A DNA stretch of 64,000 bases, taken from assembly GCF_004785955.1 (NCBI RefSeq), contig NZ_SJER01000001.1:992001-1056000 (forward strand), read 5' to 3'. This document shows positions 8,497 through 17,150 of the stretch, piece after piece. Made by a program: the position numbers and the translations under genes. How positions within the stretch are numbered: position 1 is the first letter of the stretch; each line of letters starts with the position of its first letter. Source of the DNA: Halostella litorea. Lineage in GTDB: Archaea; Halobacteriota; Halobacteria; Halobacteriales; Natronoarchaeaceae. Under the pieces are notes generated by a model that had not been told where the DNA came from, did not search any database, and was given only the letters and a program-made list of their open reading frames with translations.

Positions 8497-9555
8497 ATGC
8501 GCGCGCTCGTCCTCGAATCGTACGGCGAACCGCTCGCGGAGCGCGACCTGCCCGAGCCGACCCCGGACCCGGACGGCGCGGTCGTCGAGACGGAGGCCTG
8601 TGGCATCTGCCGGAGCGACTGGCACGCCTGGCAGGGCCACGGCGACTGGGTCGACGACCGCGTCCCGACGGGGCAGGTGCTCGGCCACGAACCGGCGGGC
8701 GTCGTCCGCGCGGTCGGCGAGGACGTCGAGTCGGTCGAACCCGGCGACCGCGTCGTCGTCCCGTTCAACCTCGCCGACGGCACCTGCCCGGCCTGCCGGC
8801 GCGGCCGGACGAACTACTGCGAGGGGGCCACCGCGCTCGGCTTCGGCCCGGACGCGCCGGGGGCGTTCGCCGAGGCGTTTCACGTCCCGGAGGCCGACGT
8901 CAACGCCGTCCCGCTCCCCGACGAGGTGTCCGCGACGGCCGCGGCCAGCCTCGGCTGCCGGTTCGTCACGGCGTTCGAGGCGCTCGACGCGGTCGCGGAC
9001 GTGGGCGGCGGCGACCGCGTCGTCGTCGTCGGTTGCGGCGGCGTCGGCCTCTCGGCCGTGCAGGTCGCGGCGGCGCTGGGCGGCACGCCCGTCGCCGTCG
9101 ACGTGCGCGACGCGCCGCTGGAACTGGCGGCCGACGTCGGCGCGGCCGAGACGATAAACGCCGACGCCGTCGACGACGTGCCCACCCGCGTCCGGGACCT
9201 GGTCGGCGGCGCGGACGTCTCCGTCGACGCGCTCGGCACCGCCGACACCTGCCGGACGGCGGTCGACTCGCTGGCCCGCGGCGGGACGCACGTGCAGGTC
9301 GGCCTCACCGGCGACGACGACCGCGGCGAGATCCCGCTCCCCGTCGACGACGTGGTCCAGCGCGACCTGACGGTCGAGGGGTCCCGCGGGATGCCGCCGG
9401 CCCGCTACGAGGAACTGTTCCGCCTGATCGCGAACGGCCGGGTCGACCCCGAGGCCCTGGTCACCGACACCGTCGCGCTGGGCGACGTCTCGGACCGCCT
9501 CGCCGCGATGAGCGAGTTCGACGCCGTCGGCGTCGAGGTCGTGACGGAGTTCTAG
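8497..9555 (+). CDS. zinc-dependent alcohol dehydrogenase family protein
   Basis: 352-residue medium-chain dehydrogenase. The catalytic zinc ligands are visible as Cys38 (GICRSD) and His64-Glu65 (GHE), and the Rossmann motif GCGGVG lies at 179-184. The structural-zinc lobe has Cys97, Cys100 and Cys108, but the first of the usual four cysteines is Asp94; Asp can ligate zinc, so the site may still be filled. The ATG at 8497 begins the conserved domain directly (MRALVLESYGE). Substrate is unknown; NAD(P)-dependent alcohol or polyol oxidation is likely. Confidence 0.88.
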   Translation: MRALVLESYGEPLAERDLPEPTPDPDGAVVETEACGICRSDWHAWQGHGDWVDDRVPTGQVLGHEPAGVVRAVGEDVESVEPGDRVVVPFNLADGTCPACRRGRTNYCEGATALGFGPDAPGAFAEAFHVPEADVNAVPLPDEVSATAAASLGCRFVTAFEALDAVADVGGGDRVVVVGCGGVGLSAVQVAAALGGTPVAVDVRDAPLELAADVGAAETINADAVDDVPTRVRDLVGGADVSVDALGTADTCRTAVDSLARGGTHVQVGLTGDDDRGEIPLPVDDVVQRDLTVEGSRGMPPARYEELFRLIANGRVDPEALVTDTVALGDVSDRLAAMSEFDAVGVEVVTEF

Positions 9556-9644
9556 CGGTCGCTATACTTTCCCGTTGGTCGTCGGCTCCGGTCCCGAAGA
9601 TCGGTTACTGAGTGGGCCTACTCATCGCTCAAAGTCATATACCT

Positions 9645-9818
9645 CTATTCCCGGTTACTCAGTCCAGCTCCGATTGCAGCACCAAGTGCCACTCCGATAG
9701 CGAGCCACAGTCCGAGATTATCCGTAGCAGAACCGATAGCGACGCCGATTGCAAGTCCAATCGCCATCCCTACCCCCGTGTCTCTCTTGCTCGGCTCTGT
9801 CTCGCTTTCCTCGCTCAT
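9645..9818 (-). CDS. 57-residue glycine-zipper membrane microprotein
   Basis: An ATG at 9816-9818 (minus strand) opens a 57-codon frame ending with TAG at 9645-9647. The first 16 residues are charged (MSEESETEPSKRDTG). Two helices with repeated small residues follow: VGMAIGLAIGVAIGSA and LWLAIGVALGAAIGAG. The GxxxG-like spacing is the glycine-zipper pattern of self-associating membrane peptides. The frame is intact although the surrounding 300 bp is visibly less GC-rich than the rest of the window, which suggests recent acquisition or relaxed composition. The opposing plus-strand reading has no domain and is rejected. Confidence 0.7.
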   Translation of the reverse strand: MSEESETEPSKRDTGVGMAIGLAIGVAIGSATDNLGLWLAIGVALGAAIGAGLSNRE

Positions 9819-9953
9819 GTACTATCCCGAGACTTTAGCAGGTGGTAAGTCCTCCCTCTGCACTAACCAGGAGTATCACGCTACTCCGACCGGAGAAATA
9901 GCCTCGCCAGCTACTGTGAAGGTCGCGTGTCGGTAGGGAGGCGGTGTGACGCG

Positions 9954-10274
9954 CTACGGTGCACCCGCCAGCACGAACGTGCTCTCCGCGTCGCCGTTGC
10001 TGACCTGTCGCTCCGCCCCCGGCGGGATGCGGACCGCGTCGCCCGGTTCCATCGCCACGTCCTCGCCGTCGACGGTCACCGTCGCCGCGCCGTCGACGAG
10101 CACGTACACCTCCTCATGGCCCTCGTCGGCATGGTCGTGGGCTTTCCCCTCCCAGCCCGGCTCGCAGTTCAGGACCGACACGCCGAGGTTCTCACAGCCC
10201 AGCGGGTCGCGCAGGAAGTGCAGTCCGCCGGCGACCGGGTCGACGTCGTCGTAGTTGACGTGGGAGTACGTCAT
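9954..10274 (-). CDS. small cupin domain protein
   Basis: 106 residues forming one cupin barrel. Motif 1 is HDHADEGHEEVYVLVDG and motif 2 is MEPGDAVRIPPGAERQ; the final metal His of motif 2 appears to be Glu/Arg, so metal binding may be altered. The N-terminal half has NLGVSVLNCEPGW, seen in haloarchaeal cupins that store or sense small ligands. It is a stand-alone gene, 59 nt upstream of the esterase gene on the same strand. Function unknown. Confidence 0.8.
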   Translation of the reverse strand: MTYSHVNYDDVDPVAGGLHFLRDPLGCENLGVSVLNCEPGWEGKAHDHADEGHEEVYVLVDGAATVTVDGEDVAMEPGDAVRIPPGAERQVSNGDAESTFVLAGAP

Positions 10275-10333
10275 GCGTAGTCCTTGGACGGCGCGGCGGA
10301 AATAGCTTCACCGGGCGGCGGGGCAGGCCGAAC

Positions 10334-10972
10334 TCAGTCGGCGATGTCCGCGACCAGCCCGCCGACGAACTCTATCTCGTCCTCGTTGACGCCGTGGCCC
10401 ATCCCCTCGTAGATGCGCTCGGTCACGTCGCCGTCGAGGCGCTCGAAGGCGGCCGTCGTCGCCTCGACGCGCTCCAGCGGGATGTGCGGGTCGACGTCGC
10501 TGCAGCCGAGGAAGACGGGCGTCCCCTCGACGGAGCCCTCGTACGCGTCGGGGTCGACGGTCTCGCCGATGAGTCCGCCCGAGAGCGCGGCGAGGAAGCC
10601 GTAGCGCCGCGGGTTGCGCGCGACGAACTCGCTGGCGAGGCAGGCCCCCTGTGAGAACCCCATCACGCCGACGCGCTCGACCGGGATCCCCGCGTCGGTC
10701 GCTCGCCCGACCGCGTCCTCGACCGCCTGCAGGCCGGAGGTGCGCCCGGGTTCGTTCCGCTCGACCGGCGCGAGGAAGGAGTTGGGGTACCAGGTGTTGC
10801 GCGCGGCCTGGGGCGCGAGGTAGGCGACGCCGTCGGCGTCGAACTCGGCGGCCATCGCGACGATGCTCCGGGCGGTCGCGCCGCGGCCGTGGACCATCAC
10901 GACCGCCGCGTCCGCCTCGTCGAGTTCCGCGCCGGCCGAGACGAGCGGCTGGTCCTGGTGCGGACCGGTCAT
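10334..10972 (-). CDS. alpha/beta hydrolase, phospholipase/carboxylesterase family
   Basis: 212 residues of the compact YpfH/acyl-protein-thioesterase-like esterase family. The nucleophile elbow GFSQGA places Ser107; Asp161 (SDVDPHIP) and His193 (MGHGVNE) complete a plausible catalytic triad, and VMVHGRGA (26-33) forms the oxyanion region. The ATG at 10972 overlaps the stop of the upstream dioxygenase gene by 4 nt. That coupling with a ring-cleaving dioxygenase is a known arrangement (MhqD/MhqO-like) in quinone and aromatic stress response. Confidence 0.87.
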   Translation of the reverse strand: MTGPHQDQPLVSAGAELDEADAAVVMVHGRGATARSIVAMAAEFDADGVAYLAPQAARNTWYPNSFLAPVERNEPGRTSGLQAVEDAVGRATDAGIPVERVGVMGFSQGACLASEFVARNPRRYGFLAALSGGLIGETVDPDAYEGSVEGTPVFLGCSDVDPHIPLERVEATTAAFERLDGDVTERIYEGMGHGVNEDEIEFVGGLVADIAD

Positions 10973-11921
10973 CGCTCCGCCCTCCCCAGCGGCGGCAGCG
11001 CCGCCTCGATCGACTCGCGCGAGTCCGCCAGCCACGGCGGGAGCTTGAGGTCCGAACCGAGTTCGTCGACCGACTCGTCGCGGGTGAAACCGGGGCCGTC
11101 GGTCGCGATCTCAAAGAGGATTCCGCCCGGCTCCCGGAAGTAGACCGACTTGAAGTACTGCCTGTCTTTCTGCTCGGTGACGCGGTAGCCGGCCTCGACC
11201 AGACGCTCGCGCCACGCCAGTTGCGTCTCCTCGTCCGGGGCGCGGAAGGCGACGTGGTGGACGGTGCCGGCGCCCTGCTGGCCCCGCCGGGCGTCCGGGC
11301 GGTCGAGCACGTCGACGACGGCCGCGCGGTCGCCGGCGGCGCGGTAGCGCGTTCGGTCGCCGTCCTCGGCGACGGCCTCGTAGCCGAGCGCCGACAGCGC
11401 CCCTGCGGTGGCCTCGGGGTCGAGCGAGTCCAGCGTCACGCCGTGGAACCCGCGGACGGCGTGCTCGGCCGGCACCGGGCCGTCGGCCACGGCTCGACGT
11501 CGCTCTCGGCGGCGACGAGTTCGAGCGGCTGGCCGTCCGGGTCGCGGAACGGGACGACCGTCTCGCCGAAGCGCTCGACCGGCTCGTCGGCGTCGACGCC
11601 CTCGGCCTCGAAGCGGTCGAGCCAGTAGTCGATCGACCCCGACGGGACGGCGAACGCCGTCGCGCTCGCCTGCCCGCGGCCGACGCTGCCGGGCGTCCCG
11701 CGCTCGAACGGGAAGAAGGTCATCGCCGTCCCGGGGGTGCCGGTCTCGTCGCCGTAGTACAGGTGGTACGTCTCGACGTCGTCGAAGTTCACCGTCCGCT
11801 TCACGAGGCGCAGCCCGAGGACGTCCGCGTAGAACGCGACGTTCCCCCCGGGGTCGCCCGCTATCGCCGTCACGTGGTGGAGACCGGCGGTTCGGTCCCC
11901 GCTGTCGGGTGTCGCAGTCAC
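10969..11921 (-). pseudogene. ring-cleaving dioxygenase (VOC fold), interrupted by a one-base frameshift
   Basis: Two adjacent frames together match one VOC-fold dioxygenase of about 315 residues (MhqO/PcpA-like). The N-terminal half holds LHHVTAIAGDPGGNVAFYA and LVKRTVNFDD and runs to LELVAAESDVEPW. The C-terminal half resumes one base out of register with ADGPVPAEHAVRGFHGVTL and keeps the VHHVAF and FREPGGILFEIATD metal-ligand segments. Adding one C near 11487-11488 on the plus strand restores a single frame. All motifs are otherwise intact, so the lesion is very recent or a sequencing error. The GTG at 11921 is chosen because a TATA box lies 25 nt upstream. Confidence 0.8.
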
Positions 11922-11945
11922 GATACCGATCGTAGGGTGCCGGCG

Positions 11946-11953
11946 CTTATACG
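11946..11953 (-). promoter_or_regulatory. TATA box of the dioxygenase-esterase operon
   Basis: CGTATAAG on the minus strand, 25 nt before the GTG at 11921. It supports a leaderless transcript and decides between the GTG and the upstream in-frame ATG at 11975, which would lie upstream of the predicted transcription start. Confidence 0.6.
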
Positions 11954-12046
11954 GCTTCTCGGACGGGCGCGACACCAGGTGACACGAGTGTTATCGGAGC
12001 CGCGGGGCGACGCAGGCGTCGGCGGACGTCGCCGGCGACCCGCCCG

Positions 12047-12835
12047 TCACTGGAGCGCGGGCGGCGCGACCGGTTCGATCCCGCGGTCCGCGAGGAAGCC
12101 GTCGAGGAACGCCGCCCGCTCCCCGATCTCCCCGGGCGCGTGGGAGTCCGTCCCGACGGTGAGGCCGACGCCGCGGTCGCACAGCGCGTCGAGGAACGCC
12201 GGCGAGGGGTGGACGAGCGCCTCCTCCCGCAGGGCGCGCCCGGCGTTTATCTCGGGGACGGTCCGGGAGTCCGCGAACGCGGCGGCCGCCCGCCGGTAGT
12301 GGGCCGCTGTCGCCCGGCCCCGCAGCGGCGGCACGCGCTCGATCAGGTCCGGGTGGGCAGCCACGTCGAACAACTCCGACTCCGCCAGGGCGACGAGCGC
12401 GTCGAAGTACTCGTCGACGACGGCGTCCAGTTCGGCGTCGGCCATCCCCGCGAAGTTCGACGGGCGCTGGACGTTCAGCCCCCGGACCTCGTGGACGCTC
12501 CCGACGGCGTAGTCGAAGTCCGCCTCGGCGAGGAAGTCGGCGATCCGCCCCTCGTCGGCCGGGGCGTAGTCCATCTCGACGGCGTCGTACACGGCGACGT
12601 CGGCCGCCTCGCGGACCTGCTCGATGCCGCGGCGGCGGCGCTCGTACGTGCGGTCGAGGTTGAACCCCAGTTTCGCGCGGGCCGCCCGCGGCCCCTCGCG
12701 GGCCGAGACGTTGCAGTGGTCGGCGATCCCGACCGCGTCGAGGCCCGCCTCGCTCGCGGCCCCGACCATCGCCGGGATGAACCGGCCGTCCGAGTAGTTG
12801 GAGTGGACGTGGTAGTCGCGCACGGCCGGGAACAC
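12047..12835 (-). CDS. PHP domain phosphoesterase (histidinol-phosphatase-like)
   Basis: 262 residues with the full set of PHP metal-binding motifs: DYHVHSNYSDG near the N-terminus, GIADHCN, EMDYAP, GSVHEVRG, AAHPDLIERV and a C-terminal TDSHAPGEIG. This is the arrangement of HisK-type histidinol phosphatases and related trinuclear-metal phosphoesterases. No other histidine biosynthesis gene is nearby, so the in vivo substrate is uncertain. The start at 12835 leaves four residues before the conserved Val-Arg-Asp. It is 19 nt downstream of the phosphatase gene on the same strand. Confidence 0.85.
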   Translation of the reverse strand: MFPAVRDYHVHSNYSDGRFIPAMVGAASEAGLDAVGIADHCNVSAREGPRAARAKLGFNLDRTYERRRRGIEQVREAADVAVYDAVEMDYAPADEGRIADFLAEADFDYAVGSVHEVRGLNVQRPSNFAGMADAELDAVVDEYFDALVALAESELFDVAAHPDLIERVPPLRGRATAAHYRRAAAAFADSRTVPEINAGRALREEALVHPSPAFLDALCDRGVGLTVGTDSHAPGEIGERAAFLDGFLADRGIEPVAPPALQ

Positions 12836-12854
12836 GACCGTAGCGGACTTGAAA

Positions 12855-13280
12855 CTACGCCGCGTCGCCGAACTGCTCGTCGAACAGCGCCCGCACCCGC
12901 CGCTGGACCTCGTCGCGGATCTCGCGGACCTCCTCGGGACTTTTCCCGTCGGGGTCGGTCAGCGCCCAGTCGCGGACGTCCACGTCGGCGTCGAGCGAGA
13001 GCGTCGAGCAGCCCATCGTCGCCACCACGTCGCAGGCGTCCAGTTCCTCGGTCGACACCTCGCGGGGCGTCCGGTCCGAGAGGTCGACGTCGACCTCGCG
13101 CATCGTCTCGACCACCTCGTCGTGGACCGCGTCGGCGGGGCGGGTGCCGCCGGTGACTATCTCCACGCGGTCGCCGAGGCCGCGGCGGTCCCGCTCCCGC
13201 TCGGCGAAGGCGGTCGACATCTGGCTGCGGCCGGCGTTCTGGACGCAGACGAACCCGAGGCGAACCGTGTCGTCGGTCAT
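12855..13280 (-). CDS. low-molecular-weight phosphatase family protein (ArsC-like)
   Basis: 141 residues. The P-loop CVQNAGRS (12-19) matches the C-x5-R-S signature of LMW protein tyrosine phosphatases and thioredoxin-coupled arsenate reductases, and DPDGKS near residue 112 supplies the general-acid Asp. Haloarchaeal members are usually annotated either way. There is no ars operon, ArsR regulator or ArsB pump next to it, so arsenate reduction is not supported by context. Confidence 0.8.
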   Translation of the reverse strand: MTDDTVRLGFVCVQNAGRSQMSTAFAERERDRRGLGDRVEIVTGGTRPADAVHDEVVETMREVDVDLSDRTPREVSTEELDACDVVATMGCSTLSLDADVDVRDWALTDPDGKSPEEVREIRDEVQRRVRALFDEQFGDAA

Positions 13281-13334
13281 GGCACAGCCTCTCGCCTCCC
13301 GGGGAAAAGCGGTTGCTATGAGCCCTCGGGAGCG

Positions 13335-14510
13335 CTATATATCCGCGCGGTCGGCCGTCCCCGTCTCGCGGGCGGGCTCCAGCGACCCCGTCGACTGGAT
13401 GATGTTGAACGCGGTCATCACGTCGGTCCGGGAGACGAGGCCGACCAGTTCGCCCCGCTCGTCGAGGACCGGCAGGCGGCCGATCCCGTTGCGCTGGATC
13501 GTCTCGATGGCCGTCATCGCGTCGGTGTCCGGCGAGACGGTGCGCAGGTCGCGGGTCATCACCTCGGAGACGGTGTAGGCGTCCCGCTCGACCTCCCGGA
13601 CCTCGCGGGCGTCGTCGAGCGTGACGAGGCCGACGAGTTCGTCGCCCCTGACCACGGGGTAGCCGGTGTGGCGTTCGGTGAACATCCGCTGCATCAGTTC
13701 CGCGATCGAGGTGTCGGGCGAGACGACGTGGAGGTCGTCGCGGGGCGTCATCAGGTCCCGGACCGTGACGTTCTGGAACGCCGCCTTCATCGTCACCTGC
13801 TGGGACTCGCTGGACGCGCCGATGTAGATGAAGAAGGCGATGCCGACGAGCAGGATCTGGAAGTTGAGCAGGCCCCAGAGGCCCAGCAGGAGGGCAAAGC
13901 CCTTCCCGACCTCCGCGGCGATCTGGGTCGCCCGGGCGTACGGCCGGGTACGGGCGAGCAGGGCCCGCAGGACGCGCCCGCCGTCCATCGGGAAGCCGGG
14001 GAGCATGTTGAACGCCGCGAGGACGAAGTTCAGCAGCGCGAGGTAGCCGACGACGAACTTGACGGTGTCCAGCGACGCGGGCAGCGAGACGAGGGCGACG
14101 TAACAGACCGCGCCCACCGCCACGCTGACGACCGGGCCGGCGATGGCGATCTGTAGCTCCTGCTTCCAGTCCTCGGGCATCTCGCTAAAGGAGGCGATCC
14201 CGCCGAAGATCCACAGCGTGATCGAGTCGATCGGGAAGCCGTACCGCATCGCGACGAGCGAGTGGCCCAGTTCGTGGAGGACGACGCCGACGAACAGTCC
14301 GAGTGCGGCCGCCGTCCCGAGCACCCACGGCGTCGTGCCCTCGGTGAGCGGCGCCGTCGTGATGCCCGCGCTCCAGACGGTGTTCAACACCTCGACGGTC
14401 GACCCGACCTGCGAGCCGATGAGGTAGGCGAACAGCGGCAACACGATCAGGAAAGTCAGATCCAGTTTGATCGGTATCCCGAACAGGGACCCGATGCGAA
14501 AGCTTCGCAT
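13335..14510 (-). CDS. site-2 protease family membrane metalloprotease with CBS pair
   Basis: 391 residues. The N-terminal two-thirds is an S2P/M50 protease with about six membrane helices: HELGH at 79-83 holds the zinc His pair and catalytic Glu, and NMLPGFPMDGGR (168-179) supplies the third ligand Asp176. Residues from about 245 to 375 form two CBS domains, expected to bind adenine nucleotides and gate activity. Archaeal members are thought to cleave membrane-anchored regulators; no anti-sigma-like substrate is near. The ATG at 14510 is chosen because a TATA-like box sits 25 nt upstream and the S2P family begins here (MRSFRIGSLFGIPI). Confidence 0.9.
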   Translation of the reverse strand: MRSFRIGSLFGIPIKLDLTFLIVLPLFAYLIGSQVGSTVEVLNTVWSAGITTAPLTEGTTPWVLGTAAALGLFVGVVLHELGHSLVAMRYGFPIDSITLWIFGGIASFSEMPEDWKQELQIAIAGPVVSVAVGAVCYVALVSLPASLDTVKFVVGYLALLNFVLAAFNMLPGFPMDGGRVLRALLARTRPYARATQIAAEVGKGFALLLGLWGLLNFQILLVGIAFFIYIGASSESQQVTMKAAFQNVTVRDLMTPRDDLHVVSPDTSIAELMQRMFTERHTGYPVVRGDELVGLVTLDDAREVREVERDAYTVSEVMTRDLRTVSPDTDAMTAIETIQRNGIGRLPVLDERGELVGLVSRTDVMTAFNIIQSTGSLEPARETGTADRADI

Positions 14511-14534
14511 ACGGGAAGGTATTCGCGGGCTGGC

Positions 14535-14542
14535 TATTAAAA
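14535..14542 (-). promoter_or_regulatory. TATA box of the S2P-CBS protease gene
   Basis: TTTTAATA on the minus strand, 25 nt before the ATG at 14510, consistent with leaderless transcription. Confidence 0.6.
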
Positions 14543-14642
14543 CGGTCCCCGCGGGACGGACGCGGTCCATCCAGAACCCGGCCGGCGAGCGGCCCCGGCG
14601 CGTCGCCGACAGGACTACGGCGCTCGGCGCGTACCTCCGGGT

Positions 14643-15011
14643 ATGTCCCCCGACCCGCTGATCCGCCGCGCGGACGACGTGACGTACGAGCCGGTCGACG
14701 CGGCCGACGGCCTCTCGAAGGGCGTGCTCGTCGGCCCGGACGACGGCGCGCCGAACTTCGCCCTCAGGCGGTTCACCCTCGACCCGGGCGCGGAGGTGCC
14801 GAAACACACCAACGCCGTCGAACACGAGCAGCACGTGCTGGCCGGCGAGTACGTCGTCGGCGTCGGCGACGAGGAACGGGTCGTCGGTGCGGGCGACAGC
14901 CTGCTGATCCCGGCGGGCGTCGTCCACTGGTACCGCAACGAGGGCGACGAGCCGGGCGCGTTCCTCTGTGCGGTCCCGAACGGCGACGACGAGATCCGGC
15001 TGACCGAGTGA
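14643..15011 (+). CDS. cupin domain protein
   Basis: 122 residues, single cupin. Motif 1 shows KHTNAVEHEQHVLAGEY and motif 2 shows GAGDSLLIPAGVVHWYRN, so the metal-binding His set looks intact (HxH variant plus Glu and the C-terminal His). It resembles general cupin_2 stress or sugar-binding proteins. The stop lies only 6 nt from that of the convergent 667-residue gene. No pathway context. Confidence 0.82.
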   Translation: MSPDPLIRRADDVTYEPVDAADGLSKGVLVGPDDGAPNFALRRFTLDPGAEVPKHTNAVEHEQHVLAGEYVVGVGDEERVVGAGDSLLIPAGVVHWYRNEGDEPGAFLCAVPNGDDEIRLTE

Positions 15012-15017
15012 CCGGGA

Positions 15018-17021
15018 TCAGCCCCGGGCCCGCAGATACCGCCGGGTCTCGTCGCGGACGAACGCCGCCGACGCGTCGCGTTCGCCCACGTACGTCCGGC
15101 CGTTGAACCGGACGACGAGCTCCGGGGTCCGGAGCAGTTCGGCAACCTCGGCGGCCGAGACCCGGAACGGCTGCGTCGCGGCCGCGCCGTTGAGCTGGTA
15201 GGTCCCGGCCGACCACGAGCCGTCGGTCCGCGCGCAGGTGCCGATCCGCTGGTCCGCCGTCACGGGTTGGCGGACGGTGACCTCGTGCTCGTCCGGGCCG
15301 ACCGGGTCGACGTCGACACGGGCCGGGACGTTCGCGCCGTCGAGCCCGACGGCCGCGACCGACGGCCGGCCGACGAGCCGAAACGGGGCGTCGTCGCCGA
15401 GGCCCGCGAGTTCGACGCTCTCGGACAGCGGGACGCCCGCGACCAGCGCGTCGAGCAGCGCCCGAAGGCAGCGGGGCGAGGACGGGCGCTCGACCGCGAC
15501 GCCGCCGACGCCGCCGGCCTCGACCGCGTCGACCGCCGCCGGCAGCGCCCCGTCGCCGGCGAAGAGGACGGTCCGGGCGTCGACCGCCGCGTCGGCCGCC
15601 CGCGGAACGTCGCCGGGCGCGTCCCCGAGGTCGCAGTAGAGCACGTCGTGGCCCGCCGCGAGCGCGGCCGGCGCGCGCCCGTCGGTCCGGGCGCGGACGG
15701 TGACCGCCGGCGCCCCAAGCGGCTCGGCGTCGAGGAGCGCGCGGAGCCGCGCCGCGCGGGCGGCGTCGGCCGTCAGGACGGCCACCGACGCCTCGTCGGG
15801 GGTCGGCGGGGGCGTCTCGCGCGCGTGCTCGAACGACGCCGGCACGAGCCGGCAGGAGCCGGCGGGCGGGTCGCCGTGGACGTACGCCGTCCTCGGAGAC
15901 GGGTCGCCCGACCCGTCGGGAGCGGACGCGGAGACCCGGACCGGCGCGAGCGAGTCGAGCAGCGACGGGAGCAGTTCCGCGTCCGCCGCCCGGGGGCGCA
16001 CCACCGCGGTCGTCGGCCACCGCGGGCGGTGGGCCTCGATCAGCGCGTCCGACACCTCCAGGTATTCGACGAGCTGGTCGGCGATCGGCTCGTCGTAGAG
16101 GTTCGGCGGGTAGAAGGGGAGATGCCCCGCGAGTTCGTCGTACTCGTGTCGCGGGAGCGAGTAGTAGCCGCCGACGCGCACCAGCGAGTCGAGCAGGAGA
16201 CACCGGCCGAGCAGCGCCTCGACGGTCGCCGAGAGCGAGCGGTCATCGGTCCGGAGCGGTTCGACGTAGCCGTTGTCGAGCCGCAACTCGGCGCGGTCGC
16301 CGGACTCGACCGAAGCGCCGAGGTAGAACGCCAGCGGCGCGACCCGGTACGCGTTCGCGTACGTCGGCGGGACGGTGATCGTCACCCCCGTCTCGGGCTC
16401 CGACAGGCAGGCGGGGACGTCGAGGGCGTCGCCGACCGCGAGCGCGGGCGGGTGGCCCCGCAGCGACGGCCACGACCGCTCGGCCGAGAACTCCTTCATC
16501 GAGGATCCCATGTAGGAAAGCGCCGAGAGCAGCGCCTTCGGCGACTCCGGGACGGTGATCGTCGCCGCCGGACGGGCCTGCTCCGCCCGCGCGCCGACCG
16601 CGACCTCGGTCGGGCCGTCGAAGGCGACGTCGAGCGGCGCGTCCCGCGTCTCCCCGTGGGCGTACGACGCCGAGAACGACGCGCCGGCGACGCGGACGTA
16701 CAGTTTGACCGGGCCATCGACCGCCAGGAAGTGCGTGCCCTCGGGCACCGTCCGGGGCGTCGTGTCGAACTGGCCGCGGTCGGTCCCCTCCCCGTCGCGA
16801 AGGCGGACGCTCCTGTGCGGGCCGATCCGGAGCTCCGAGGCGGTAAACGCCACCGCGTCGTCGACAGGGAAGACGAACATGTCGGTCACCGCGGGCCGCA
16901 GTTTCGACCGGCCGGCGGCGGTCAGGCGGAGCGCCCGCTCCCCGTCCCCGTCGCGGACGAGCACGTCGTCGCCCTCGGTCGCGAAGGATACGGCCCCGCA
17001 CCCGTCCCCCGAGTCAGGCAT
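15018..17021 (-). CDS. large haloarchaeal protein of unknown function, possibly a degenerate CHAT-like protein
   Basis: 667 soluble residues with no membrane segment. The first ~250 residues are beta-rich with segments such as GDRAELRLDNGYVEP. A central part includes GGYYSLPRHEYDELAGHLPF and ADQLVEYLEVSDALIEAHRP. A third part has Rossmann-like turns (VLYCDLGD, TVLFAGDGALPAAVDAVEAG, GVGGVAVERP). That layout, ending in VAGVPLSESVELA and FRLVG, resembles the long haloarchaeal proteins that end in a CHAT caspase-like domain, but the catalytic His and Cys motifs are absent. This is my inference from pattern memory. The ATG at 17021 is preferred over one 7 codons upstream, though either is possible. 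Confidence 0.6.
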   Translation of the reverse strand: MPDSGDGCGAVSFATEGDDVLVRDGDGERALRLTAAGRSKLRPAVTDMFVFPVDDAVAFTASELRIGPHRSVRLRDGEGTDRGQFDTTPRTVPEGTHFLAVDGPVKLYVRVAGASFSASYAHGETRDAPLDVAFDGPTEVAVGARAEQARPAATITVPESPKALLSALSYMGSSMKEFSAERSWPSLRGHPPALAVGDALDVPACLSEPETGVTITVPPTYANAYRVAPLAFYLGASVESGDRAELRLDNGYVEPLRTDDRSLSATVEALLGRCLLLDSLVRVGGYYSLPRHEYDELAGHLPFYPPNLYDEPIADQLVEYLEVSDALIEAHRPRWPTTAVVRPRAADAELLPSLLDSLAPVRVSASAPDGSGDPSPRTAYVHGDPPAGSCRLVPASFEHARETPPPTPDEASVAVLTADAARAARLRALLDAEPLGAPAVTVRARTDGRAPAALAAGHDVLYCDLGDAPGDVPRAADAAVDARTVLFAGDGALPAAVDAVEAGGVGGVAVERPSSPRCLRALLDALVAGVPLSESVELAGLGDDAPFRLVGRPSVAAVGLDGANVPARVDVDPVGPDEHEVTVRQPVTADQRIGTCARTDGSWSAGTYQLNGAAATQPFRVSAAEVAELLRTPELVVRFNGRTYVGERDASAAFVRDETRRYLRARG

Positions 17022-17150
17022 TACCGGTTCAGAACACGTCACGCAACGTTAGCCTGTTGGCCGATGGAGCCGTCCGGTCGCCGGCGGATCATCAGGATCG
17101 ATCCTACGCCGTCACGGGGTTTTTACCCGCTCAGCGCGTACGAACTACCG

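Noticed and set aside
9612-9848. 78-residue plus-strand frame in the low-GC island
   Set aside because: Its composition is Ser/Arg-rich without a domain, while the opposite strand encodes a clean glycine-zipper membrane protein.
12855-13280. Arsenic resistance locus
   Set aside because: The phosphatase-like gene has the C-x5-R-S loop of both arsenate reductases and LMW phosphatases, but no ars regulator or pump is near; the Get3-like ATPase at 59728 is a targeting factor, not part of an ars operon.
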